64,000 nt of DNA from Pseudanabaena sp. UWO311 (lineage in GTDB: Bacteria; Cyanobacteriota; Cyanobacteriia; Pseudanabaenales; Pseudanabaenaceae): assembly GCF_006937785.1 (NCBI RefSeq), contig NZ_SJEE01000005.1, forward strand, positions 124,001-188,000. The letters run 5' to 3'. The position numbers were made by a program, and so were the translations under genes. Positions 35,125-44,282 of this stretch are shown in pieces. The notes under the pieces are model-generated. The model searched no databases and was not told the origin of the DNA. It worked only from the letters and a program-made list of their open reading frames with translations. Position 1 is the first letter of the stretch, and every line of letters begins with the position of its first letter.

Positions 35125-35230
35125 TTATACCGATTCACGAAAGTGTTGTCACACTTTCGTTGATTAAAAACCAAACCCAGTAAGGTTTTTAATCAACAAA
35201 ATAGCTATGCCATTTTGTGATTTGGTATTA
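35125..35230. repeat. R1 two-hairpin element, copy D
   Basis: 106 bp with ends TTATACC and TTGGTATTA. Hairpins carry the AAAGTG (35131-35166) and AAAATAGC/GCCATTTT (35190-35222) cores, spacer AAAAACCAAACCCAG...GGTTTTT. Reversed relative to copies A, B and F. Its last three bases are the sbtB stop codon. Confidence 0.87.
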
Positions 35231-35533
35231 GGTAGCACTTGCCGCATTAATAGCCATTGCGTCAGAGATATAACAAACTCCGCCAAACTTTTTGGTAACT
35301 GGCTTCAGCTTTTCAACTAAAGTCTTCGTTTTTTCTTCCAAAAAGAAAGCAATCACATAGTCATTTTCCAACATACTCATATCTAGATCGCCCGAATTCG
35401 TGCCACTAACTCCCTTACCGACGACATTCCGAATCACGGTATAGTTTAAAACCCCAACTTTTTCTAAAACCTTGATAATTTTGTGCGACTCAACAGAATC
35501 AGATACAATTTCTATTCTTTTAACAGCTTGCAT
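35228..35533 (-). CDS. sbtB: PII-like regulator SbtB (carbon sensing)
   Basis: SbtB is a trimeric PII-like protein that binds adenine nucleotides and gates the bicarbonate transporter SbtA. This copy has 101 residues with the ferredoxin-like fold and a T-loop region containing VVGKGVSGTNSGD near 37-49. The C-terminus (CYISDAMAINAASAT) ends without the Cys-containing CGPEGC-type tail of Synechocystis SbtB, so redox control of that loop is probably absent. It lies 80 bp downstream of sbtA. Its stop codon is the edge of an R1 element. Confidence 0.9.
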   Translation of the reverse strand: MQAVKRIEIVSDSVESHKIIKVLEKVGVLNYTVIRNVVGKGVSGTNSGDLDMSMLENDYVIAFFLEEKTKTLVEKLKPVTKKFGGVCYISDAMAINAASAT

Positions 35534-35613
35534 AATTTTATTTCTAATAAGTTCCTACTAAATTTCTTGCCTAAACCCAAACGAATGCAGGCGTTTTGCT
35601 GCGCCCATATCGT

Positions 35614-36606
35614 CTAAGTTGTGACCCAAAACATATTAATTACGTACATATACAGAGGAATCCCGACAATAATATTGAAGGGGAAGGTGACGGCTAAAGC
35701 AGTTGACACATAGAGGCTAGGATTGGCTTCGGGTACAGTCAGACGCATGGCGGCCGGCACAGCAATATACGAAGCACTGGCACATAGGACGGCAAATAAT
35801 AGCGCGTCGCCCTGTGACATGGAAATTAACTTAGCGATCGCAATGCCCACACCTGAATTCAAAATTGGCATCAAAATCGCAAAGGCTATTAAGAAAACAC
35901 CTGTTTTTTGCAAATCCTTAATTCGTTTGGCGGCGACTAAGCCCATATCCATCAAAAAGAAGGTCAACACACCGTAAAACATATCTTGCGTAAAAGGTGA
36001 CAGCACATGCCAGCCTCTTTCGCCAGTCAAGCAGCCAATGATCAAACTACCAACGAGCAAAAATACAGAGCTATTCAGAAAAGCTTCACGGAGTACTTCT
36101 GACCATGCAAATTCGCTAGTTTCACCTTTTTTGGCTTTTTCCTCGGCTGTAAATAAGCTCACAAGAATCAGTCCCACAATAATCGCAGGAGATTCCATTA
36201 GCGCTAAAGCCGCTACCATATAGCCATCAAAAGCAATGTTTAACTGCCCCAAAAATGAACTAGCTGTAATGAAGGTAACCGCACTGATCGAGCCATAGGT
36301 TGCGGCGATCGCCGCCGCATTGTAAGAATCAAGTTTGATCTTGAGAATAAAAAATGAATAGACTGGTACGATGCAAGCCATTAGGATTGCTGCTGCCATA
36401 GTCAAAATCACTTCTTGGTTGATACCGCTTTTAACTAGCTCAACACCGCCCTTAAAGCCGATCGCTAACAACAGATACAGCGAAAACAATTTTGGAATTG
36501 GCGGTGGAATTTCTAAATCTGATTTAATCAACACCGCTAACATGCCCAGAAAAAAGAACAGGATTGGCGGGTTAAGAACATTAGAAACAATTAGGTCTAA
36601 ATCCAT
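35614..36606 (-). CDS. sbtA: Sodium-dependent bicarbonate transporter SbtA
   Basis: A 330-residue inner-membrane symporter of the high-affinity carbon-concentrating system. About ten hydrophobic segments arranged as two inverted five-helix repeats; YGSISAVTFITASSFL near 104-119 and ESPAIIVGLILV near 138-149 are family-conserved, and the cytosolic linker (EEKAKKGETSEF) lies in the middle. It is the first gene of the sbtA-sbtB unit. Expression in the family responds to low inorganic carbon; I could not identify a CcmR/NdhR site. Confidence 0.95.
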   Translation of the reverse strand: MDLDLIVSNVLNPPILFFFLGMLAVLIKSDLEIPPPIPKLFSLYLLLAIGFKGGVELVKSGINQEVILTMAAAILMACIVPVYSFFILKIKLDSYNAAAIAATYGSISAVTFITASSFLGQLNIAFDGYMVAALALMESPAIIVGLILVSLFTAEEKAKKGETSEFAWSEVLREAFLNSSVFLLVGSLIIGCLTGERGWHVLSPFTQDMFYGVLTFFLMDMGLVAAKRIKDLQKTGVFLIAFAILMPILNSGVGIAIAKLISMSQGDALLFAVLCASASYIAVPAAMRLTVPEANPSLYVSTALAVTFPFNIIVGIPLYMYVINMFWVTT

Positions 36607-36787
36607 TTGGACAGATCCATTAAAAATAAAAGGATTTTCTTAAAACAATTCGTACATCATGTCAGTCTACAGAATTGTATGGCGATCGCTATCGGAAATG
36701 CGTTATGAGAAACACACCTTTAATCCGAAAGACTAAAGACAGTCAGCAATTCTCATTAACAAAATTGTTTTCATAATTTGAATTGCT

Positions 36788-36804
36788 GGAAAGCATTGCT
36801 TTCC
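36788..36804. repeat. Short hairpin upstream of the Uma2 gene
   Basis: GGAAAGC-ATT-GCTTTCC. It follows CATAATTTGAATTGCTGG, similar to the sequence after the 33193 hairpin. Confidence 0.5.
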
Positions 36805-36870
36805 AACTCCTTTAGTATTTTGGGTTTGATATCATTAAGTAAAGTATTTGTTTTGGGAGAATATTTGATA

Positions 36871-37569
36871 ATGACAGCGATCGCTCCTCCCCCTATCAAA
36901 CAAAAGGAAAACTTAGCAGATTCACGATCCCAGCAACTCATCACTGATCAGTGGGTTAGTGCAACGTGGGACGAGTTTGTGCAGGTTCTCGAAAATCCTC
37001 TGTATGCAGAATCTCGTTGCTATTACGACACTAATCAAATTAAGCAAATGAGGATTGAAACTATGCCTGTGGGTTCAGAACATGCTGATGACAATACTCT
37101 GATCATCTTTGCGATTAGTTTATACTGCACATTAAAAAATATTCCTGCGAGAGGTTTGACCAATTGCAGCTATGTCAAAACAGGATGTAAAGGCTGTCAG
37201 CCAGACATCTCGTACTACATTGGTGAAGTTTCAGCCCGCGCACCTCGCAGTAGTTCCATCGTCAGTCTCGATGAATCTCCTGCACCAAATTTGGTGATTG
37301 AAATATCTAGTTCCACAATCAATGATGATTTAGGGAAGAAGCGCTTGCTGTATGAGCAGTTAGGTACTAGTGAATATTGGGTGATTGATGTCCAAGAGGT
37401 GAAAATTATCGCCTTAGAAATGTTAGAAAATGGGGGCAGTCGTCAAATTACCTCATCTAAATTATTAGGTGGACTAGAGATCGCTGATCTCGAAGCTGCA
37501 CTAAAACTCAGTCGCGAAAAATCTCAATCTGAAGTTGGGTCATGGCTATTACAGCGCTTTGCACTCTAA
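36871..37569 (+). CDS. Uma2-family restriction-endonuclease-like protein (DUF820)
   Basis: About 232 residues from ATG 36871, chosen because GGGAGA lies 9 nt upstream and because the longer frame would cross a small hairpin. The PD-(D/E)XK fold is indicated by QPDISYY (Asp) and PNLVIEISSSTINDDLGKKRLLYEQLGTSEYWVID (Glu-x-Ser and helix). Uma2/DUF820 genes are highly multiplied in cyanobacteria and their function is unsettled; some may be remnants of nuclease or mobile systems. Stand-alone gene with a long terminator. Confidence 0.88.
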   Translation: MTAIAPPPIKQKENLADSRSQQLITDQWVSATWDEFVQVLENPLYAESRCYYDTNQIKQMRIETMPVGSEHADDNTLIIFAISLYCTLKNIPARGLTNCSYVKTGCKGCQPDISYYIGEVSARAPRSSSIVSLDESPAPNLVIEISSSTINDDLGKKRLLYEQLGTSEYWVIDVQEVKIIALEMLENGGSRQITSSKLLGGLEIADLEAALKLSREKSQSEVGSWLLQRFAL

Positions 37570-37621
37570 AACCCGAAAAGAGAGTTGAGGCGTTTCGAGC
37601 CTCAACTCTCTTTTCGGGTTT
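37569..37621. terminator. H-type long hairpin after the Uma2 gene
   Basis: Perfect 23-bp arms (base AAACCCGAAAAGAG, tip TTGAGGC) around GTTTCGA; the left arm overlaps the stop codon. Confidence 0.87.
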
Positions 37622-37734
37622 ATAAAATTCGATGAGTATTTTAAATGAGGCGCTATACTATCTTTAGACATTAAACTGCATACTATTTTCTAATTTAGTT
37701 GCTTACCTTCCTTTAAACATTCATAGTTGGAAAA

Positions 37735-38355
37735 ATGAGCGAACCAACTCCCTACGAAAAATTAGGAGTCAACGACGAAGCCTCCTTTGAAGAAGTGCGC
37801 GATGCACGCGATCGCCTATTGCGCGAAAGTGAGGGGGATGAGTCTCAACAAGAAATTATCGAGGTTGCTTACGATGCCATCCTCATGGATCGTCTACGCG
37901 CCCGAAAAGAAGGCAAGATCGCTGTCCCCGATCGCATTCGATATCCTGAACGGCTATCAGCGGCGATCCCCGCTTCTCTCCAGAATAATACACAGCGTCG
38001 CGCCCCATCTTGGCTGTCGAGATTATGGGACAGCCCTAGCCAAAAAGATATTTATATTTCTCTAGGAATTTTTGCGGGACTTAGTGCAGTCAGCTTTTTC
38101 ATACCCGCAGTCACGACTACATGGCTATCGTTTGGGTTGATTGCCAGTGTTATTTTGCTAACCCGCAAAGAAAATCGATTTGGACGTGCTTTGCTGATAT
38201 CCCTATCAGGAATTACTGTCGGAGTATTGTTAGCAACTTTAACTAATCAAGTTTTAATAGTATCCCGTTTAGTAGGAAGTGGATTTTTCCCTAGTCCGAT
38301 CCAGACAGTAATTATTTTGTTGGTGATGTGGCTTCATGCTTGTTTCTTAAGATAA
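37735..38355 (+). CDS. CPP1-like membrane protein (DUF3353)
   Basis: A 206-residue protein. The N-terminal part (residues 1-70, PYEKLGVNDEASFEEVRDAR) is J-domain-like without HPD; hydrophobic segments lie near 107-125, 128-144, 153-172 and 184-203. This matches the CPP1-like family, whose plant member is a chaperone-like protein of LPOR. LPOR is present at 21146-22108, so a role in chlorophyll synthesis is plausible but inferred. Confidence 0.87.
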   Translation: MSEPTPYEKLGVNDEASFEEVRDARDRLLRESEGDESQQEIIEVAYDAILMDRLRARKEGKIAVPDRIRYPERLSAAIPASLQNNTQRRAPSWLSRLWDSPSQKDIYISLGIFAGLSAVSFFIPAVTTTWLSFGLIASVILLTRKENRFGRALLISLSGITVGVLLATLTNQVLIVSRLVGSGFFPSPIQTVIILLVMWLHACFLR

Positions 38356-38369
38356 AAGCGATAAGCCGC

Positions 38370-38505
38370 TAGTGATTAGCTGTTAGCTGTTTAGATTGCT
38401 TTGCAATCTTTGGTAAACTCAAATATATTTTAAAAGCCTTGCAAAGCAGGGCTTTTAAAATATATTTGGACAAGCTAAAAGCTAACGACCAATCACTAAT
38501 AACTT
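38370..38505. repeat. Nested inverted repeats between CPP1-like gene and nadE
   Basis: Outer AGTGATTAGCTGTTAGC / AGCTAACGACCAATCACT arms enclose a small hairpin (AGATTGC-TTT-GCAATCT) and an 18-bp perfect hairpin at 38421-38467 (AAATATATTTTAAAAGCC / its complement). The AGCTGTTAGC units match those at 16404-16492. Confidence 0.78.
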
Positions 38506-38523
38506 CAAAAAAATAAAACACTT

Positions 38524-40230
38524 ATGTCACCTACATTTTTTGGGATCGCACAACTTAATCCCGTAATTGGTGACTTGCTCGGTAACTGCGATCGCATCCT
38601 AACTGCTGTCCAGAAATTAGCTAAGCAAGGGGTGCAGCTAGTGCTGACACCTGAGCTGTCAATTTGTGGCTACCCACCTCGTGACTTGTTGATGAATCAT
38701 CAATTTGTGCGCGATATGGAAACTGCGATCGCTGAGCTTGCTAGTAAACTTCCCCCCGATGTTGCAGTGCTAGTGGGAACAGTATCAGTAAACCCTCAGG
38801 CTAATCAATCGGGAGGAAAACCTCTATTTAATAGTGCAGCCCTATTGCAAGATGGCAGGGTTCAGCAAGTTTTTCATAAACGGTTGTTGCCAACCTATGA
38901 TGTATTTGATGAAGATCGTTATTTTGCGGTGGGAAATGGGAGCAATGTTTTTACACTCAATCTGAAAGGGGGAGCCTCTCTAAATATAGGTGTAACCATT
39001 TGTGAAGATATTTGGAATGATGAAAAATTTTGGGGAAAGCGTAACTATGCTGATGATCCTGTTGCTGAACTAGCCACGAATCATGAATTAGATTTGCTGC
39101 TTAATTTATCGGCTTCACCCTATGCGGTTGGTAAGCAGAAGTTACGCGAATCGATGCTAAGTCATAGTGCGATCATGCATAACTTGCCATTGCTTTATGC
39201 TAATCAGGTCGGGGCAAATGATGATCTAATTTTTGATGGGCGGAGTATGGCATTTGATCGCCATGGCAAAATAATTACCCGTGGGAAGAGCTTTGAAGAG
39301 GACTTGCTGGTAATTAATCTAGATGAGGTAAGCCTTGATTCATCCAGATATGAAAGTGATGACGCAGAAATTTTTGCGGCTCTGGTGCTTGGTGTGCGTG
39401 ACTACGTCCAGAAATGTCGATTTCGTCAGGTGGTGATTGGTTTGAGTGGCGGCATCGACTCGGCTCTAGTAGCCGCGATCGCAGCAGAGGCAATTGGCAA
39501 AGAGAATGTGTTAGGGGTACTGATGCCTTCTCCCTACAGTTCTACACATTCAATTACCGATGCGATCGCCTTGGCTCATAACTTAGGAATCTCTACGCAA
39601 ACAATTCCAATTCAGCCAATGATGGAAGCCTTTGACGCTAGTCTTGCCAATCTATTTGCGGGGCAAACTAGTGATGTGACTGAAGAGAATTTGCAGTCGA
39701 GAATTCGCGGTAGTCTGCTGATGGCAATCTCTAACAAGTTTGGTCATTTACTCCTTTCTACAGGTAACAAATCAGAGGTTTCAGTGGGGTACTGCACACT
39801 TTATGGTGATATGAATGGTGGGCTTGCGGCGATCGCAGATGTCCCCAAAACAAGAGTATTCTCTATTTGTGAATGGCTAAACCGTACTAATTCTAATTTA
39901 TCGATTAAACAAGGAATCTCTGAAGTAATTCCTGTGAATATTATTACCAAGCCGCCCAGTGCTGAACTCAAGCCTGATCAACTAGATCAAGATTCCCTTC
40001 CTCCCTATGACATCCTTGATGATATTTTGCACAAGCTGATTAATCAACATCTCGCTGCTGCGGAAATTATTGCCACAGGGCATGAGTCAGCGATCGTCGA
40101 TCGCGTAGTGCGTCTGGTCAAAATCGCAGAGTTTAAACGCCGTCAAGCTGCCCCAGGATTGAAAATAACTAATCGCGCTTTTGGCTCTGGTTGGAGGATG
40201 CCTATCGCCAGTAAAGTCACCTCATTATAG
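38524..40230 (+). CDS. nadE: Glutamine-dependent NAD+ synthetase
   Basis: Last step of NAD synthesis: deamido-NAD plus glutamine and ATP. 568 residues. The N-terminal nitrilase-type glutaminase domain (about 1-260) has LTPELSICGYPPRD (Glu), VFHKRLLPTYDVFDE (Lys) and GVTICEDIWN (Cys). The C-terminal ATP-pyrophosphatase domain has the P-loop GLSGGIDSAL near 305-314 and STGNKSEVSVGYCTLYGD. A domain order and length typical of the glutamine-using form. Monocistronic. Confidence 0.97.
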   Translation: MSPTFFGIAQLNPVIGDLLGNCDRILTAVQKLAKQGVQLVLTPELSICGYPPRDLLMNHQFVRDMETAIAELASKLPPDVAVLVGTVSVNPQANQSGGKPLFNSAALLQDGRVQQVFHKRLLPTYDVFDEDRYFAVGNGSNVFTLNLKGGASLNIGVTICEDIWNDEKFWGKRNYADDPVAELATNHELDLLLNLSASPYAVGKQKLRESMLSHSAIMHNLPLLYANQVGANDDLIFDGRSMAFDRHGKIITRGKSFEEDLLVINLDEVSLDSSRYESDDAEIFAALVLGVRDYVQKCRFRQVVIGLSGGIDSALVAAIAAEAIGKENVLGVLMPSPYSSTHSITDAIALAHNLGISTQTIPIQPMMEAFDASLANLFAGQTSDVTEENLQSRIRGSLLMAISNKFGHLLLSTGNKSEVSVGYCTLYGDMNGGLAAIADVPKTRVFSICEWLNRTNSNLSIKQGISEVIPVNIITKPPSAELKPDQLDQDSLPPYDILDDILHKLINQHLAAAEIIATGHESAIVDRVVRLVKIAEFKRRQAAPGLKITNRAFGSGWRMPIASKVTSL

Positions 40231-40756
40231 ACTTTTGAGCTTTTTTGAGCAGCACATCCTACGAACGTAATTCTCAAAAATTATTTTGAATTGATATTTG
40301 CTATCGATTTCAAAGAACTTGTTGACATCTCTATCTGTGGGAGTAAGGAGTCTCAGACAGGAATATTGAGAAAGATATACAATGTAAGGCTAAGGCTATT
40401 GCACCTAACGATTGATTTGTATATTTATTCCTTCCAGCTCTTTACGATTAAGCTCAATCCAGTAAATTTTTAACAATGTTACTTCGCGACACTGTTATAC
40501 CAATTCACAGAAGTGTTGTCATACTTTTGAGAATTAAAACCCTTACAGGGTTTCAATCCTCAAAATGGCTATACCATTTTGTGTTTTGGTATTAAAAATT
40601 TTATTGAGCTTTGTTTGATTGTAAACAGCTATAAGGAATGGGTTCTTAATCTTTCAGATTGTTTCTATAAAAGTATTTGTAAAGCAAATTACATCGCTTT
40701 GCCTACGGCAAAAGTGAAAAGTTTAATTTGATATTCGTTATATTGGGCTTAACTAA
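40231..40756. other. 526-bp region with R1 element upstream of the polyketide synthase
   Basis: Holds R1 copy E. A 60-codon open frame near 40291-40473 has no ribosome binding site or recognisable protein features. The stretch 40600-40756 should contain the polyketide synthase promoter. Confidence 0.6.
40495..40594. repeat. R1 two-hairpin element, copy E
   Basis: 100 bp with intact ends TTATACCAATTCAC and TTTTGGTATTA. Cores AGAAGTG/CATACTT and AAAATGGC...ACCATTTT, spacer AAAACCCTTACAGGGTTT. Same orientation as copy D; a few arm mismatches. Confidence 0.87.
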
Positions 40757-41872
40757 ATGTATACAGTTTTAGAAGCGATCGCTACCGCGAATCCACCTTA
40801 TAAACTAACACAGGCAGAAGCTGCTGACTTTATGTTAAAGACAGAAAGTTTATCCGCTTCCATTAGAAAAAGAATTCCATCGATTTATGCAAATTCAGGA
40901 ATCGATTATCGCTTTAGCTGTATTTCAGACTATGGTGGCGATCTCCAAAATTTTGAATTATATCCTCATAATTGGGAACTCAAGCCCACACCAACTACAT
41001 TTAGCCGCAATCAAAAATATGAAACCTATGCACCGAAAATCACTCTGCAAGCAGCACAACAAGCGATCGCTGAAGCCGAAAATCTTAATACTCAAGACAT
41101 CACCCATTTAATCGTCGTCAGTTGTACTGGCTTTTCTGCCCCTGGCATTGATATTCACCTCATCAAGCATTTGGGACTTTCCTATACTGTTTCGCGTACA
41201 ATGATTGGCTTTATGGGCTGCCATGCAGCTTTTAATGGACTCAGAACTGCTCATGCCATCTGTCAGAGCGATCGCCAAGCTAAAGTTCTCTTAGTCTGCG
41301 TTGAGCTATGTTCATTGCATTTTCAAGTCGCTGACACCTTAGAGAATACAATTATCAATGCCATTTTTTCCGATGGAGCTGCTGCCGCGATTTTGACTTC
41401 AAGTCCATTTGCTCAAGCGGAAGGAAAGCTCGCTTACACCGATGGATATAGTTTGCTAATTGAAAACACTGAAGAACTAATGAATTGGACAATCGGTGAT
41501 ACTGGTTTTTTGATGGGCTTATCACCAAAGGTTCCTGAAGTAGTAGTATCGCATCTACCTGATTATTTACAAGCTTTCTTAAAGCAACATCATCTCACGA
41601 CCAATGATCTGGATTTTTGGGCAATTCATCCAGGGGGAAGAAAGATTATTGAAAATATTCAATCAGCTTGTGAACTTAGCGATCTCATGGTGGCTGATTC
41701 CTTTGAGGTCTTGCGCCGTTATGGAAATATGAGTTCGCCGACAATTTTATTTATCCTCAAACAGATTTTAGATAAGCATCAATCAGGAGTGTCTGCTCCC
41801 TTTCAAAATGGGATTGCCTTAGCCTTTGGCCCTGGATTATCGATTGAAGGCTGTCTATTTCAAAAAGTCTAA
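40757..41872 (+). CDS. Type III polyketide synthase (chalcone synthase-like)
   Basis: A homodimeric ketosynthase of 371 residues that extends an acyl-CoA starter with malonyl-CoA. The catalytic triad is Cys155 (GFMGCHAAF), His291 (WAIHPGG) and Asn324 (YGNMSSPT). The C-terminal GIALAFGPGLSIEG loop is the family G-F-G-P-G motif. It is followed 80 bp downstream by a SAM methyltransferase, suggesting a minimal pathway to a methylated phenolic or pyrone. A long hairpin stands between the two. Confidence 0.95.
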   Translation: MYTVLEAIATANPPYKLTQAEAADFMLKTESLSASIRKRIPSIYANSGIDYRFSCISDYGGDLQNFELYPHNWELKPTPTTFSRNQKYETYAPKITLQAAQQAIAEAENLNTQDITHLIVVSCTGFSAPGIDIHLIKHLGLSYTVSRTMIGFMGCHAAFNGLRTAHAICQSDRQAKVLLVCVELCSLHFQVADTLENTIINAIFSDGAAAAILTSSPFAQAEGKLAYTDGYSLLIENTEELMNWTIGDTGFLMGLSPKVPEVVVSHLPDYLQAFLKQHHLTTNDLDFWAIHPGGRKIIENIQSACELSDLMVADSFEVLRRYGNMSSPTILFILKQILDKHQSGVSAPFQNGIALAFGPGLSIEGCLFQKV

Positions 41873-41881
41873 GCGTATAAA

Positions 41882-41926
41882 GCCCTACAATGTAACGCCC
41901 GCGCAGCGGGCGTTACATTGTAGGGC
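41882..41926. terminator. Long hairpin between polyketide synthase and methyltransferase
   Basis: Perfect 21-bp arms (GCCCTACAATGTAACGCCCGC and its complement) with loop GCA. It would limit read-through from the polyketide synthase gene. Confidence 0.86.
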
Positions 41927-41952
41927 AATAATTCACACAATTAGGAACATAT

Positions 41953-42690
41953 ATGCCTTCATTCCAAATCCGTACTAATCAAGATGAATTGATGGATGAT
42001 TTTTCAATTCAGGATGAGCGACTTACTGACGCATTAGAGCAACTGCGCCCGATCAATCAACTACTGGGCGGATATGCAACTACGATGGAAATCCTCGCGC
42101 CCTTTCTCAAAGCCCGATCGCAATCAAATCAAACAACACGCATTCTTGATATTGGTACTGGTATTGGCGATTTTCCTGAATATATTGTGCGTTGGGCGGC
42201 GGCTCAATCTCCTGTAATTAATGTAGAGATTGTGGCGATCGATGCTAATCCTGTCACGGTGGATTATGCCCGTGAAGCTTTAAAAAAGCGATTGCCAACA
42301 GATCTACAAGCAAAAATCAAAGTGGAAGTTGCGGATGCTTTGGCTCTACCCTATGCTGATCAGGAGTTTGATGTGGCGATCGCCGCAATGTTTTTACATC
42401 ATTTTGCCCATGAGAATGCAGCACAAATTGTGCGATCAATGCAGCGGATCTCGAAGCATGGCATTCTAATTAATGATTTACATCGTCATCCTTTTGCCTA
42501 TTATGGAATCTATGCGCTAACAAGGCTACTACCTGCTGTGCAGATGGTTCGCAATGATGCCCCGCTTTCGGTTTTGCGCGGATTCAAATCCTCTGAATTA
42601 AAAAGCATCGCCGAATCCGCAGGATTGATTAATTTCGCGCTCAAATGGCGCTACGCCTTTCGCTGGGTCATGAACACAATAAAAGTTTAA
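41953..42690 (+). CDS. Class I SAM-dependent methyltransferase
   Basis: A 245-residue Rossmann-fold methyltransferase: RILDIGTGIGDFPEYIV near 63-79 is the SAM-binding motif I, IVAIDANPVTVDYARE near 97-112 motif II, and EFDVAIAAMFLHHF near 137-150 the motif around strand 4. Context with a type III polyketide synthase suggests a small-molecule acceptor. Such synthase-methyltransferase pairs are common in bacterial phenolic lipid clusters; the product here is unknown. Confidence 0.9.
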   Translation: MPSFQIRTNQDELMDDFSIQDERLTDALEQLRPINQLLGGYATTMEILAPFLKARSQSNQTTRILDIGTGIGDFPEYIVRWAAAQSPVINVEIVAIDANPVTVDYAREALKKRLPTDLQAKIKVEVADALALPYADQEFDVAIAAMFLHHFAHENAAQIVRSMQRISKHGILINDLHRHPFAYYGIYALTRLLPAVQMVRNDAPLSVLRGFKSSELKSIAESAGLINFALKWRYAFRWVMNTIKV

Positions 42691-42723
42691 CTTCAGTAAA
42701 TCTTGTTTGCGGACATTGGACAG

Positions 42724-42830
42724 TTATACCAAAACATAACATGGCTAAGCCATGTTGTGTTTTTAAAACCCCTACTGGGTTTGTTTTTTAATTCACAGAA
42801 GTGTTGCCACACTTTTGTGAATTGGTATTA
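42724..42830. repeat. R1 two-hairpin element, copy F
   Basis: 107 bp with ends TTATACCAA and TTGGTATTA. Hairpin 1 AAACATAACATGGC...GCCATGTTGTGTTT, with AACATGG replacing AAAATGG and matched by a compensating change on the other arm; hairpin 2 AATTCACAGAAGTGT / ACACTTTTGTGAATT. Same orientation as A and B. Confidence 0.87.
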
Positions 42831-42947
42831 ATGAGTGATGGGTAATAAAACGTCCATTTCATAGGGACCAAAAAGATGTCAATACGTCAATCACGTTTTA
42901 GCTATCCAATGTTCTTCTATATAACCGAATTAACTTTAAATTAGAAC

Positions 42948-42986
42948 CTTAAGGATTGAGAGAACAAAGCGCTCTCAATCCTTAAG
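42948..42986. terminator. Terminator after gshA
   Basis: Perfect 15-bp arms CTTAAGGATTGAGAG / CTCTCAATCCTTAAG, 9-nt loop; the right arm includes the gshA stop codon. Confidence 0.82.
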
Positions 42987-44127
42987 ATAACAACAAAGCC
43001 TCCGCTAGTTCCTTATCCATTTGTTCCGCAGATGCGATCGCATCGGTCATGATTTGTCTCGGACTAATGCCATTGTGATAAGCCGCCAACCAACGTTGAG
43101 CTTCATTACCTTGTTCGAGAATCTTTTGTAATGGCGATAGGAAACACCAGACTCCATTATCCTTAGCACGCGATCGCAACTCTTCATAGAGATTAGCAAT
43201 CCATTCCCTTGCTGTAATTTGTTCGCCAGTTTGCCAATGGGTCAAAACTGCATCGAGACTATTGATTGCAGCGGCAACTTCATTTTGATCAGCGATCGTA
43301 GCCAGTTCATCGGGTGTGAACTTGGTCGCATTGGGCGCAAGTGGATCAAGAGTTGACCCTATCCCAGCTTCGAGAAATTGATTGAGACGCATTTCTAAAA
43401 GAGCAGTGATCGCAAGTAATGCGACTGGATCGATAACTAAATCAGAGATTCGTAACTCTAAACGATTAAGATTGTAAGGGCGATTATCGCCATTCGGGCG
43501 CACCGACGACCAGAGATGACGCACATTTTGCATCGTGCCTAACTGTAATTGCTGTTCTGTCCATTCCACAAAATGACGATGGCTGCTAAATAATGGAACT
43601 AGCTTCGGTGTTTTAGGAAACATCTGCCAGCGCGAAGAATGAAATCCAGTAGCTTTGCCATCAAGGAATGGAGAAGCGGCACTAAGAGCAAGATAGAGAG
43701 GTGCTTCCAGACGGATCAAGCGACAGGCAGCAATTAGTGACTCTAAGTCAGGGATACCGACATTAATATGAATACTTGCTGTGACTACATTAGTACCATA
43801 GGTCTGTTCGATGTAGGTGTGATAAGGATTTTGTGGATCAGAGCGATAGAAATGATCAACCCCACCCAAAGCAAGTGTACTCCCCGGCATCAAAGTGTAA
43901 TCACCAAGCGATCGCAAATAGCTGCGTAATTTCTGACGTGGCTCCACCAATGCCATTAACAACGGCTCATACTTATGAAAAGGTGGCGTAATGTATTCAA
44001 CGTTGCGGCTATCTGGTTCACGCACAAACCCATTCAGATTAGCCACAATGCGATCGCTAAAGCCCACCACATCCCCCGTCTGTGTAGAGGTGTAGATTTC
44101 CACTTCAAAGCCTTTTGATAAAAGCAC
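42982..44127 (-). CDS. gshA: Glutamate-cysteine ligase, cyanobacterial type
   Basis: Makes gamma-glutamylcysteine, the first step of glutathione synthesis. A 381-residue protein with the cyanobacterial GshA pattern: GFEVEIYTSTQTGDVVGF at the N-terminus, LMPGSTLALGG, TASIHINVGIPD near 118-129 and NRLELRISDLV near 222-232. This glutamine-synthetase-like fold is shared with plant GshA-like and EgtA-type enzymes. The start codon follows at once on a weak ribosome binding site. gshB is not in the window. Confidence 0.93.
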   Translation of the reverse strand: MLLSKGFEVEIYTSTQTGDVVGFSDRIVANLNGFVREPDSRNVEYITPPFHKYEPLLMALVEPRQKLRSYLRSLGDYTLMPGSTLALGGVDHFYRSDPQNPYHTYIEQTYGTNVVTASIHINVGIPDLESLIAACRLIRLEAPLYLALSAASPFLDGKATGFHSSRWQMFPKTPKLVPLFSSHRHFVEWTEQQLQLGTMQNVRHLWSSVRPNGDNRPYNLNRLELRISDLVIDPVALLAITALLEMRLNQFLEAGIGSTLDPLAPNATKFTPDELATIADQNEVAAAINSLDAVLTHWQTGEQITAREWIANLYEELRSRAKDNGVWCFLSPLQKILEQGNEAQRWLAAYHNGISPRQIMTDAIASAEQMDKELAEALLLS

Positions 44128-44218
44128 GGGAGTTTCCTTTTGCTATAGTCACTATCACTAGCCTACCTTGCAATGCGATCGCTTTAAAGATGCCTTAGGA
44201 CATACAAACCAAAATCCT

Positions 44219-44259
44219 AAACAGAGAAAAGGGACGTTTTGCGTCCCTTTTCTCTGTTT
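44219..44259. terminator. Terminator after the DUF3095 gene
   Basis: Perfect 18-bp arms AAACAGAGAAAAGGGACG / CGTCCCTTTTCTCTGTTT around TTTTG, 23 bp from the stop. Confidence 0.85.
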
Positions 44260-44282
44260 TGAATAGGGTGAGCCCTGCTTTT

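Noticed and set aside
40291-40473. 60-codon open frame downstream of nadE
   Set aside because: No ribosome binding site, no recognisable domain and AT-rich codon use; probably chance.
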